A stretch of DNA of 64,000 nucleotides from an uncultured Clostridia bacterium. Lineage in GTDB: Bacteria > Bacillota > Clostridia > Christensenellales > CAG-314. The notes below the pieces were generated by a model. The model was given only the letters and a program-made list of their open reading frames with translations, was not told the DNA's origin and did no database searches. The translations under genes were made by a program, and so were the position numbers. Within the stretch, counting starts at the first letter, position 1. Each line of letters opens with the position of its first letter. Location: NCBI GenBank assembly GCA_934230325.1, contig CAKQEP010000005.1, positions 42,232 through 106,231 on the forward strand. The letters run 5' to 3'. This document shows, in pieces, positions 42,854 through 50,308 of the stretch.

Positions 42854-44410
42854 TTAATACATTTTTTGAAGTCTGAGCAAGTACTCTATGCACTCTTTCA
42901 TGACGCCCTTGCCAAAGGTCTTGTCAAGAAAAGCGATAAGCCCTTTGATTTCGTCACGGATAAGAGAAAGGTTTAAACTCTCAAACTTGCGGAAAACTTT
43001 TGTAGCCAAGAGATAATCGAGTCCGTCAAGCACTTCTCCGCCGCACGCGACGTATACCGGCACAAAGGTTTTGAGTTGTTTCATTATACGGTTGCCGAAC
43101 GCAACGCGGAATTTTTCTATAACGTACAAATCGAGTCTGCTTATGGCGTCGAGCAATTCTTCGCTCACGGGGTTGTCTGCCACCGCCTTTTGGTAAAGGC
43201 TCTCGACGTAACTATAACTGACGTATTTTGACTCCGTTTCCGGCGCGTCAAAGGGCATACCCTTGCTGTCAAGATTGATGACCAAAGCGCGGTCGTACAC
43301 TTTGTCGGATATAGAAAACGTGCTGTCGTCGTTGTTTGCCGTGCCGACGTACCATACGTTTTGCGGAATAGTGAGTTTGCCGTCCACCAAATGGGCGGGG
43401 TCGGTTTTCCAACTCGACGGAACAATTTCTACCTTCCACTCGTTGGGATCGGGCATTTCCAAAATAGACAGCATTTCCGCAAAGTAGTACTCGACGCGGG
43501 CGATGTTCATTTCGTCGAGCAAAACGATGTTTATATCGTCGTTGTAAGACGCTTCGTAAATCCTTTTTAACACTTCCGTTTCGTTAAACTTCATCGTGAA
43601 CTCGTTGAAAAAGCCAAACAATTCGCTGCGGTCGCGCCAAGAAGGTTGTACCGACGCAATAGTGGCGTCGTTTTTAAAGTACTTGCCCATAACGTACGGC
43701 AAAGAAGTTTTTCCCGTACCCGATATACCTTGCAATATAATGAGTTTTGTCGACGCAAGCCCCGCAAACATCAACCTTATCGTCTTGATTTCGTAATACA
43801 AGCGCGATTTGTTGCAAGCGTAATTTCTCAAATCGTCGCAAAGTTGTTTTAGCGACATATCGTTTTGGTAAGGCGGCGGAAGATAAAATTGATACTTTTC
43901 GTCCACTGCCGTCAAACGAGCAAAACGTTTTGCGCCGTTGCCTGCGTCGTTTTCTTCTTGGTCGGCGGCGGCAACTTCTCCGTTTTCTGCTTGTTGCTCT
44001 TCAAACAACTCGCGAAGTTCGTCCATCGTCATACCGCTTTGGCTGATTTTTAACGCCATAATTTTTTCTTTTTCTGAAGTAAGACGAATTACGTCGCGGT
44101 GTAAATCAGCGATTTCTTCCAGCAAATCGTCCCTGCTCGCCAAACTCTTGCGCAAACGTACCAACTTGCGAATACCCAACACAATGAGAAAGATAATGCC
44201 CGCCCAAATAGCCAAAGTAATTATCAGCGTGAGTATAGTCAAAATCCAGTCAAACCAGCCAAAATCGGCTTTGTACTGCGCAACGAGTTTGATATATGCG
44301 GGTATGTCAAAGATAGTGACAAACCCTTTAAAAAAGTTTTTTATCACTTGCCACAACCCGCCGAACATGGCGGACATAAAGGCAAAAAACCAGTTTAAAA
44401 ATCCGTTCAT
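42854..44410 (-). CDS. Membrane-anchored McrB-like AAA+ ATPase
   Basis: A 518-residue protein. Hydrophobic segments at about 5-30 and 53-80 are followed by a coiled-coil (85-150) and a McrB/MoxR-type AAA+ domain: Walker A GISGTGKT (228-235), Walker B IVLLDEMN (295-302), sensor GTANNDD (357-362) and a likely arginine finger in YDRALV (Arg374). McrB proteins are soluble GTPases that drive nucleases; this one sits in the membrane and lies between signal peptidases and surface proteins. It is 21 bases ahead of its partner gene. I infer a motor or chaperone for the surface system. Confidence 0.85.
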   Translation of the reverse strand: MNGFLNWFFAFMSAMFGGLWQVIKNFFKGFVTIFDIPAYIKLVAQYKADFGWFDWILTILTLIITLAIWAGIIFLIVLGIRKLVRLRKSLASRDDLLEEIADLHRDVIRLTSEKEKIMALKISQSGMTMDELRELFEEQQAENGEVAAADQEENDAGNGAKRFARLTAVDEKYQFYLPPPYQNDMSLKQLCDDLRNYACNKSRLYYEIKTIRLMFAGLASTKLIILQGISGTGKTSLPYVMGKYFKNDATIASVQPSWRDRSELFGFFNEFTMKFNETEVLKRIYEASYNDDINIVLLDEMNIARVEYYFAEMLSILEMPDPNEWKVEIVPSSWKTDPAHLVDGKLTIPQNVWYVGTANNDDSTFSISDKVYDRALVINLDSKGMPFDAPETESKYVSYSYVESLYQKAVADNPVSEELLDAISRLDLYVIEKFRVAFGNRIMKQLKTFVPVYVACGGEVLDGLDYLLATKVFRKFESLNLSLIRDEIKGLIAFLDKTFGKGVMKECIEYLLRLQKMY

Positions 44411-44474
44411 AATTTTTCCGTTTTTTGTTTTTGTCGTTTAGATGGTTTTTTAGCCTAAAAACAATACGGAACCT

Positions 44475-45182
44475 TTACCGTTGAGAGTCGTCTTGTTTGC
44501 TCTCCGTTTGTTCCTCTGCGGTTTGCTTTTCTTTTTGCTCCGCAAGGTATTGTTCTATGGCTTTTTGCTTGATAAGTTCTTCTTCTGCGGCGGTAATTTG
44601 GCGTTTGCCCTTGTTTTTCATTTGCAAAACGGTGCGTACGACAACGTAAATTTCATAAGCGAAAAACAACGCCATAGGCAACACTATGCAAAGCAAAAAT
44701 CCCGTCGGATTTTGCAAAAAACTTATCAATCCGCCCGCTCCGACAACCTTTTTGCCCGTCCACTTGCATATAACGCTTGTCGGCAATATCGCTGCGTCTT
44801 CTCCGACGTTGTTGTCGCCTTTGGTGACGTAACTCGCGGCGTCTCCGTCTGCGTCGGGATTGATTTTTACTATACGGTGAGTGTTGATAGCGTCTTTTCC
44901 GTCAATTTTTGTCCAAAAGGAAATGACGTCGCCTTCTTTTAAAAAATACGCCTTGTTGCCCGTGAGTTTTTCCCCTATGATTAAATCGCCTTTTTTAAAG
45001 GTGGGCGACATAGAATCACTCTGCACGGTAAGCCAATATTTTCCGCCTACAGACGGGATACCGGTGCTGTCACTTTGAGCGGCAATAGCAAGAATCGTCA
45101 CAAAGCAAGCAAATACAAGAAATATCCACAAAAGGACGTTGACAACAATCTTTATGACTTTTTTTGTAGTTTGTTTTTCCAT
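44475..45182 (-). CDS. SipW-like signal peptidase I (first copy)
   Basis: A 235-residue S26B-type signal peptidase. Helix at about 9-34, serine motif VQSDSMSPTFKKGD (Ser57), histidine motif AINTHRIVKI (His102), VTKGDNN (Asp123), second helix at about 150-175, then a long Gln/Glu-rich tail. The Ser-His layout is that of SipW and of archaeal/ER peptidases. CAGGAG precedes the ATG. It is the gene after the TasA-like protein, the likely substrate. It shares about the same layout as the copy at 39464 but differs in sequence. Confidence 0.9.
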   Translation of the reverse strand: MEKQTTKKVIKIVVNVLLWIFLVFACFVTILAIAAQSDSTGIPSVGGKYWLTVQSDSMSPTFKKGDLIIGEKLTGNKAYFLKEGDVISFWTKIDGKDAINTHRIVKINPDADGDAASYVTKGDNNVGEDAAILPTSVICKWTGKKVVGAGGLISFLQNPTGFLLCIVLPMALFFAYEIYVVVRTVLQMKNKGKRQITAAEEELIKQKAIEQYLAEQKEKQTAEEQTESKQDDSQR

Positions 45183-45277
45183 AGGTAGTTTCTCCTGAAA
45201 AATAATGGCTTTTAATATGGTTTTTCTTTTTTGTCGTTTACAACCTTAAACCTACAAAAGAAAATCGTTAACTCTTT

Positions 45278-45308
45278 ATAATAAAGCATTTTAATGGATT
45301 TTTTACAA
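45278..45308 (-). promoter_or_regulatory. Possible promoter ahead of the first SipW-like gene
   Basis: TTGTAA and TATTAT on the minus strand, but the spacer is 19 bases, longer than ideal. It would give a 90-base leader to the ATG at 45182 and make the peptidase-AAA part separable from the riboswitch transcript. Confidence 0.35.
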
Positions 45309-45312
45309 GGTT

Positions 45313-45356
45313 CGCTTCCGCGAGATTGCCACGTCGCTATCGCTCCTCGCAATGAC
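45313..45356 (-). repeat. Palindromic repeat element, compact copy
   Basis: The minus strand reads GTCATTGCGAGGAGCG, a GATAGCGAC middle, then GTGGCAATCTCGCGGAAGCG. The ends GTCATTGC and GGCAATC can pair. This type of dispersed GTCATTGCGAGGAGCGA element is familiar from many bacterial genomes. A second, interrupted copy is at 46457-46523; together they bracket the TasA-like gene. Confidence 0.8.
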
Positions 45357-45500
45357 GTACCAAATAGTTGTGCTTAAATACAAAAACCGCTTTGGTAAGT
45401 TTTGGTTGTTTTTAGGTTGTTGCGGTTACACGCAAAAGTGTAAACCATATTTGGTATATTTTACCATATTTTTTTCCGTTTGTCTACCGTATAAGTATAA

Positions 45501-45543
45501 TTTAAGGCATAGTAGCGACTTTTGTTCGCCACTATACCTTAAA
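45501..45543 (-). terminator. Long hairpin after the TasA-like gene
   Basis: Eighteen-base arms (TTTAAGG.ATAGT.GCGA and its complement, two mismatches) around a seven-base loop, 44 bases past the stop. The T-run after it on the minus strand is poor (AAATTATACTT), so it may be a partial terminator or an mRNA stabiliser that makes the fibre protein more abundant than the genes after it. The rest of 45183-45586 holds the repeat element and a possible promoter, no gene. Confidence 0.6.
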
Positions 45544-45586
45544 AAATACATAATTACATTGTTAAAATGTTTATTTTTCGATTATT

Positions 45587-46399
45587 TTAACCTTCAGCAG
45601 CAAATCTTACTGTAATCTTTAATTGTTCAACATGTACCGCATTGTCAGTCGTGCAATTAGTATCTTGCCCTTCATACCAAATATATATCTTTACTTCGGA
45701 ATATACAGTATTGGATACAGCACCGAGAGTGCTTGCATTTGTATAAGTATCAAGAGCCGTTACATCATCGGTTATAGAGATTAACGTAGTAGCGGCACCT
45801 AAAGTTCCTATCGATTTAAGACCTCTATAGGTAGTATTGCCACCGAGAGGCGCATAAATATATCCGTTATTTTCGCATACAACGCCTATTCTCAATGCTT
45901 TAGAAATGTTTTCATTAGGAGTAGAATCAGCATTTTGCGGATCAACTATAAATTTAATGTCATCAACAAACAGCTTAGTAAAACCACTAGGACCAACCGC
46001 TCTGATATAAAAAGTATGTACTGCAACATCTCCAGTTGTGCCGGTATCTACGGTAGAAGCAACAATAAATTCCGTCCCTTCACCCGGTTTGCCGTCTTTT
46101 TGAACACCCGTACCGTCTTTCGTTTTGAAAAACTCTTGTTTGTTGTTTGCAAGAGAAGACGTGGAAGCCGGCGTTAACGTCGCAAGAGTTGTCCATTTTG
46201 TTGGCTTGTTAAATCCTTCGTTAGCGGTATTAGGAGTACCGCCAGTAGTGGAAATAACAAGGTCTTTGGATGTGATCGCTTGAACCTGCATTCCTTGCGC
46301 TTGTACTCTTGTATTCATAGAGAACCAAGCGTAGGTTGACGTGCCGAGCAGAGCGACTGCTACAAGCAACATACATAAAGATACGATAAGTTTTTTCAT
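45587..46399 (-). CDS. TasA/camelysin-like surface fibre protein with SipW-type signal peptide
   Basis: A 270-residue secreted protein. The signal peptide MKKLIVSLCMLLVAVALLGT runs into STYAWFSMN, the GTxTYAWF pattern cleaved by SipW-type peptidases. The mature part is beta-rich, Thr/Ser-rich and ends VKIYIWYEGQDTNCTTD and LKITVRFAAEG, which parallels the end of the protein at 46672. TasA and camelysin form surface or biofilm fibres. AAAGGAGA precedes the ATG. It has its own putative promoter in a repeat element and lies just before the first SipW-like gene. Confidence 0.8.
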   Translation of the reverse strand: MKKLIVSLCMLLVAVALLGTSTYAWFSMNTRVQAQGMQVQAITSKDLVISTTGGTPNTANEGFNKPTKWTTLATLTPASTSSLANNKQEFFKTKDGTGVQKDGKPGEGTEFIVASTVDTGTTGDVAVHTFYIRAVGPSGFTKLFVDDIKFIVDPQNADSTPNENISKALRIGVVCENNGYIYAPLGGNTTYRGLKSIGTLGAATTLISITDDVTALDTYTNASTLGAVSNTVYSEVKIYIWYEGQDTNCTTDNAVHVEQLKITVRFAAEG

Positions 46400-46456
46400 A
46401 ATAAAATCTCCTTTATTTATATTTTTTTATTATTTTTAAATTGTTGTTTTTAGGAC

Positions 46457-46523
46457 CGCTTCCGCGAGATTGCCACACAAAAAATTTACTTTATTATAGT
46501 TGTAATTTTTTGTTTGCAATGAC
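46457..46523 (-). repeat. Palindromic repeat element, interrupted copy carrying promoter-like boxes
   Basis: Same ends as the element at 45313 (GTCATTGC and GTGGCAATCTCGCGGAAGCG), but the middle is replaced by about 39 AT-rich bases that hold TTGCAA and TATAAT with a 15-base spacer (46493-46519). The following leader runs to the TasA-like ATG at 46399. The rest of 46400-46671 shows no gene. Confidence 0.7.
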
Positions 46524-46671
46524 ATTAGAAAGCACGCTTCCGCTTGTCCCGCCGCATCGTCGCAACACCGCCTAAAGGCTTGTCGGTTGGCTGTTTTTGC
46601 AAACGTCCCTCGGTGCAATTAGGTTAATACGGTAAATTTTGTTGCGATTTTTGCAATACGTATTGACAAAA

Positions 46672-47382
46672 TCAGTCAATCGGGATTGCGGACAACTTCA
46701 TATTGAGTTTGAGTACGCCGCCGATAATGTCGTCGGTGCAATCTTCGTCCCAACCTTCTATCCATATCACTACGGTGAATTTTTTGATGTTGTTGACTTC
46801 AAAATTTTCTCGCTGTTGCTTGGTTACTATGATTTCGGTCAAAAACTCTTTTGTGCCTTTTTCCGGTCCCGTGCCGTCGCTACGGGTGCGGGCAAAGGTT
46901 GTGGGGGCGCCGTCTTCGTAAAGACGTATGCGTATTGCCTTTTCTATGCCCTTTGTGGTGCTTTCAAAATATAGTTCGTACTGCAAGGTGCAGGGTTTGC
47001 TGCCCGTGTTTTTGCAGTAAAAGGTGTACGCTACGTAGTTGAGTCCGTTGTGCTTGCCGTTTATGTTGTCGAGATCGGCGGGCAGGTCGGTTTCTCCGTC
47101 TATGTTGGTTATTTTTTCTGCTATGTCGGCTTTGAGAACGCTGGTCGGACTGAAAAAATCGTCCGATTCGCACAAGGACAAGCCGTATGATTTGTCGGGG
47201 TTTGTGATTGCAACGGTAAAACTTCCGCCGTTTTTGTACAACGCCGCCGCTATAAATACGAGAGCAAGAAGTACTACCAAACATATTATTATCTTGGGAG
47301 TGAGTCGCTGCGCCGTCCTTATTTTGCTTACGTCGGAGGCAATTTTGGATATCACTCGTTTTTCTTTGGGAGTATTAGCCAT
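46672..47382 (-). CDS. Membrane-anchored TasA/camelysin-like protein
   Basis: A 236-residue protein with a basic N-terminus (about 30 residues), one helix (IIICLVVLLALVFIAAALY) and an outer beta-rich domain. Its end (FTVVIWIEGWDEDCTDD, then VLKLNMKL) matches the end of the protein at 45587 (IYIWYEGQDTNCTTD, LKITVRF). It lacks the SipW cleavage pattern, so it should stay in the membrane, perhaps as base or assembly partner of the fibre. It overlaps the degenerate EAL gene by eight bases and has a strong AAGGAGGAGG site. Confidence 0.7.
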   Translation of the reverse strand: MANTPKEKRVISKIASDVSKIRTAQRLTPKIIICLVVLLALVFIAAALYKNGGSFTVAITNPDKSYGLSLCESDDFFSPTSVLKADIAEKITNIDGETDLPADLDNINGKHNGLNYVAYTFYCKNTGSKPCTLQYELYFESTTKGIEKAIRIRLYEDGAPTTFARTRSDGTGPEKGTKEFLTEIIVTKQQRENFEVNNIKKFTVVIWIEGWDEDCTDDIIGGVLKLNMKLSAIPID

Positions 47383-48190
47383 AGTCCTCCTCCTTTTGGT
47401 CGATAGAAAACTCTATTGAGTTGTCAAAACCGTCAAACGGGTGGTTTCCCTTGTAATCTTCGCCGCATACGTACCCCATACAGTCTAATCGATAAAATGC
47501 GTCGATTTGGTCGTCGTCGGTTACGCCGTCAGCGTAAAGGCTAAGCCCCAACGTTTTGAGATATCCGAGTAGCGCAGGTACGGCGTCGTGCTTGTTTCGG
47601 TCGCTTAACGTTTCTGCTACGGATTTGTCGAGTATTGCTCCGTACAACGGGTAATCCGCAAGTTTTGTGAGCGGCATATCTTTTGCGCCGCAACCGCATA
47701 TCATGGTTTTGACTTTTAGCACCGCCATATCCGACAACGTTTTGAAAACGGCGGCAGGATCGCGCAACAACAACGATTTTGGAAATTCAAGACATAGTTT
47801 GTCTATAAATCCGCTCTTTTGCTTTGCCGCTGTATCGATAATAAAATCGTACAGGTCGACGTCGGTGGCAAGACTTGACGGACAGCGTACCGATATCCAG
47901 TCTATGTTGCGCCCCGCTCTCGCAAAACGCTTTGCCGCTTTGAGCGCCGCAGTAATGCTCCATTTTGCAAGGTCGTTTCCTACGTCGTCGTGTTCCGTTG
48001 CATAACCGTATTCTCGATAATTTATCACGCCGAGCGCTATGCTGTTGACGCGCGTCTGCGTGCGGTATGCGACGGGACGTTTGGTATAACACCCGTTGAC
48101 CTGCGTAAAAGTAAGTTGCAACGGCGGTACACCCGACTCGATTGTCAAAGCAACTAATTGATTAAGTTTTTGGTCGCATTGCTCCGACAT
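47375..48190 (-). CDS. Degenerate EAL-domain protein under a c-di-GMP riboswitch
   Basis: A 271-residue soluble protein with the EAL fold pattern but without its catalytic residues: WISVRCPSSLA for the SVNVS strand, LCLEFPKS for EITES, MICGCGAKD for the DDFG strand, LYGAILDKSV for LKIDRSFV, and LYADGVTDDDQ for AEGVET.Q. It should not hydrolyse c-di-GMP but could bind it or a partner protein. It is the first gene after the riboswitch and overlaps the membrane-anchored surface protein gene. The ATG at 48190 has only a loose GGGGGG site. Confidence 0.7.
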   Translation of the reverse strand: MSEQCDQKLNQLVALTIESGVPPLQLTFTQVNGCYTKRPVAYRTQTRVNSIALGVINYREYGYATEHDDVGNDLAKWSITAALKAAKRFARAGRNIDWISVRCPSSLATDVDLYDFIIDTAAKQKSGFIDKLCLEFPKSLLLRDPAAVFKTLSDMAVLKVKTMICGCGAKDMPLTKLADYPLYGAILDKSVAETLSDRNKHDAVPALLGYLKTLGLSLYADGVTDDDQIDAFYRLDCMGYVCGEDYKGNHPFDGFDNSIEFSIDQKEEDYG

Positions 48191-48258
48191 CGGATTTAGC
48201 CCCCCTTTTTTTTGACTTTTGTCGTTGCAGCGTTTTGTATCTTTGCAACTTTAGGAAT

Positions 48259-48370
48259 AAAAAAAAACCAGCCTGCAACTTTTGTATAATACAAAAAATC
48301 TGCAGCTGGCAGTCTTAAAATTGAAGACCCTATAGCTTTGCGACACAGAATTTCTTCTGCTTTGCCAAAT
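48259..48370 (-). promoter_or_regulatory. Cyclic di-GMP-I (GEMM) riboswitch with intrinsic terminator
   Basis: On the minus strand the aptamer (about 48370-48301) shows GGCAAA, a CAGAA-GAAA-TTCTG hairpin with a GNRA loop, GTCGCAAAGC, TATAGGGTCTT, AAGACTGCCAGC: the GEMM-I pattern with tetraloop and receptor. The base before CAAA is G, as in c-di-GMP rather than cGAMP binders. A terminator follows at once (CCAGCTGCA.../TGCAGGCTGG, then nine T at 48259-48267). Its 5' arm overlaps the aptamer 3' end, which suggests that ligand binding prevents termination (ON switch); that direction is inference. Confidence 0.88.
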
Positions 48371-48395
48371 AATTAAACTATTGATTTATAGCCGA

Positions 48396-48424
48396 ATTAT
48401 AACATCAAAAAAGCCGCCTGTCAA
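48396..48424 (-). promoter_or_regulatory. Consensus promoter of the c-di-GMP locus
   Basis: TTGACA, 17-base spacer, TATAAT on the minus strand, perfect match to the vegetative consensus. It starts about 20 bases ahead of the riboswitch aptamer. Confidence 0.92.
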
Positions 48425-48614
48425 CTGTTTTTAACAAAAAAAATCGACTTTTTTGCCCTTTTTGAGATTTTTTTTGGGCTTTTTTGTCGTTTTTGACTGT
48501 TTTTGAGTGTTTTTGAGCGTTTGTAAAGGTTTTTGGGATATGCTTGGCAACTTGCGATGAGATTATGCAACGTTACATTGTATGCAAAACGATTTCGCTT
48601 TGTCGCTTTTTTTG

Positions 48615-48643
48615 TTGACTTTACCGTCGGTTTATTGTATTAT
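48615..48643 (+). promoter_or_regulatory. Promoter of the second MATE gene, with long leader
   Basis: TTGACT, 17-base spacer, TATTAT on the plus strand. A leader of about 210 bases follows before the ATG at 48860. Confidence 0.65.
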
Positions 48644-48760
48644 ATTATCGCTTTAATATTATATTTCCGCTTTTTAATATTTTTGGTCGTCGGAGAACAA
48701 GCGCGTCGCAACGCGCAAGAGTCCTGCAAAGATTCTTTTGTTGATAAGACGTCGGGTGCG

Positions 48761-48791
48761 CTCGGTTATTTGTCGGATAATCGGGTTTTTT
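48761..48791 (+). terminator. Possible attenuator in the MATE leader
   Basis: CGGTTAT and ATAATCG pair (one G-T) around a seven-base loop and six T follow shortly after, 70 bases ahead of the MATE start. This is the layout of an early terminator; I recognise no known riboswitch in the leader. Confidence 0.4.
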
Positions 48792-48859
48792 GATGGTTTA
48801 AACCGATAGACGACGCGGCGGCAGAAAAAAAATATCAAGCGGCAAATGAGGTCTTTTTT

Positions 48860-50209
48860 ATGAAACAAGCAATACAATTATCGGACCATTTTACTTATAA
48901 AAAATTGTTCCGCTTTGTTATGCCTACTATATTTATGATGGTGTTCACTTCTATCTATTCGGTTGTGGACGGTCTTTTTGTCGCAAATAAAGTGGGTAGC
49001 AACGCTATGGCTTCTATCAGTATCGTTATGCCTATCAATATGATTATCGGCGCGATAGGTTTTATGATAGGTAGCGGCGGCAACGCAATTATTTCCAAAT
49101 CGCTCGGAGAAGGCAAAAAAGAACAGGCAAACAAATACTTTACGCTGTTTATTCTCGTAACCGTCGGCGTGGGCGTCCTTTTGTCCGCCGTCTGCATAAT
49201 CTTTATGCGGCAACTCTCTTACCTTATGGGCGCAAGCGACCTCCTCATTGACGATTGCGTGGTTTACGGCAGAATCCTTATCGGCGGCGTGACGCTCTTT
49301 ATGCTGCAAACAATGTTTCAGGCGTTTTTTATCACGGCGGAAAAACCGCACGTCGGGTTTGTGTTTACGCTGGCGTCGGGATTGACTAATATCGTCCTCG
49401 ACTGGCTCTTTGTCGGCGTGTTGAATATGGGTATCGCCGGCGCGGCTATCGCTACCGATATAGGTTACGCCGTCGGCGGACTTTTGCCCGTGTTCTACTT
49501 TTTGAAAGGTAAATGTATCATTAAATTCGGTAAACCGTGCTTCGACGGCAAAGCGCTAAGAGAATGCTGCGGAAACGGCTCGTCGGAATTTATTTCTAAC
49601 GTGTCGGCGTCCGTCATTCAGCTGCTGTACAACTTGCAGTTTATGAAGTACGCAGGAGAAGACGGCGTCGCCGCTATGACTATCGTTATGTACGTCAACT
49701 TTTTGTTTATCGCTATCCATATCGGACTTACTATGGGCGTCGCTCCGATAATCGGGTACCACTACGGCGCAAAAAATAAGGACGAATTGAAAAACGTCTG
49801 CAAAAAAACTTTCATTATCGTCGCAGTTTTGTCAGCGGCTATGTTGGCCCTGTCAGAATCGTGCGCAGGCGCGCTTACTTCCTTGTTTGCACGTAAAGGT
49901 ACGGATTTGTACGATATGACCGTAAACGGGTTTAGACTGTACTCGATTTCTTTCGCTATGTGCGGGTTTATCATTTTTTCGTCCGCTATGTTTACCGCGC
50001 TGTCCAACGGCATCGTGTCGGCAGTAATTTCTTTTTCGCGGACGGTGGTATTTCAGATACCGTTTATTTTCTTGCTGCCGCTAATCTGCCAACAATTAGG
50101 CGCGCCCCCTATCAACGGAATATGGTTGGCTATCGTCTTTGCCGAACTCTTTGCAATCGTTATCGCCGTGATATTTATCTTTACCAACCGCAAAAAATAC
50201 GGCTATTGA
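48860..50209 (+). CDS. MATE-family exporter (MepA-like)
   Basis: A 449-residue, 12-helix MATE transporter: FRFVMPTIFMMVFTSIYSVVDGLFV, IGSGGNAIISKSLGEGK, FFITAEKPHVG, GNGSSEFISNVSASVIQLLYN and GVAPIIGYHYGAKN, the layout of MepA-type multidrug exporters. Substrate unknown. TGAGGT precedes the ATG. It is a single gene behind a long leader and differs clearly from the MATE at 34763. Confidence 0.92.
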   Translation: MKQAIQLSDHFTYKKLFRFVMPTIFMMVFTSIYSVVDGLFVANKVGSNAMASISIVMPINMIIGAIGFMIGSGGNAIISKSLGEGKKEQANKYFTLFILVTVGVGVLLSAVCIIFMRQLSYLMGASDLLIDDCVVYGRILIGGVTLFMLQTMFQAFFITAEKPHVGFVFTLASGLTNIVLDWLFVGVLNMGIAGAAIATDIGYAVGGLLPVFYFLKGKCIIKFGKPCFDGKALRECCGNGSSEFISNVSASVIQLLYNLQFMKYAGEDGVAAMTIVMYVNFLFIAIHIGLTMGVAPIIGYHYGAKNKDELKNVCKKTFIIVAVLSAAMLALSESCAGALTSLFARKGTDLYDMTVNGFRLYSISFAMCGFIIFSSAMFTALSNGIVSAVISFSRTVVFQIPFIFLLPLICQQLGAPPINGIWLAIVFAELFAIVIAVIFIFTNRKKYGY

Positions 50210-50230
50210 TTTAAAATATTTACGCATTTA

Positions 50231-50266
50231 AAAACCGCTGCGAGTTTGCTCCCCGTAGCGGTTTTT
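50231..50266. terminator. Terminator shared by MATE and controller gene
   Basis: Nine-base stem AAAACCGCT/AGCGGTTTT with a 17-base loop and T-rich flanks on both strands. Confidence 0.85.
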
Positions 50267-50308
50267 TGTAATTAAAAATTTAGTTTTTTATCGTTGCAAA
50301 AACAAAAC

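Noticed and set aside
42854..44410. Reading the AAA+ and partner as a McrBC restriction system
   Set aside because: The AAA+ has membrane segments, the partner shows no clear nuclease motif, and the neighbours are surface proteins and signal peptidases. Not fully excluded; profile searches would decide.
48533..48793. Possible 86-codon membrane protein upstream of the MATE gene
   Set aside because: It overlaps the MATE promoter, has no ribosome site, and no recognisable family; the hydrophobic stretch comes from T-rich leader sequence.
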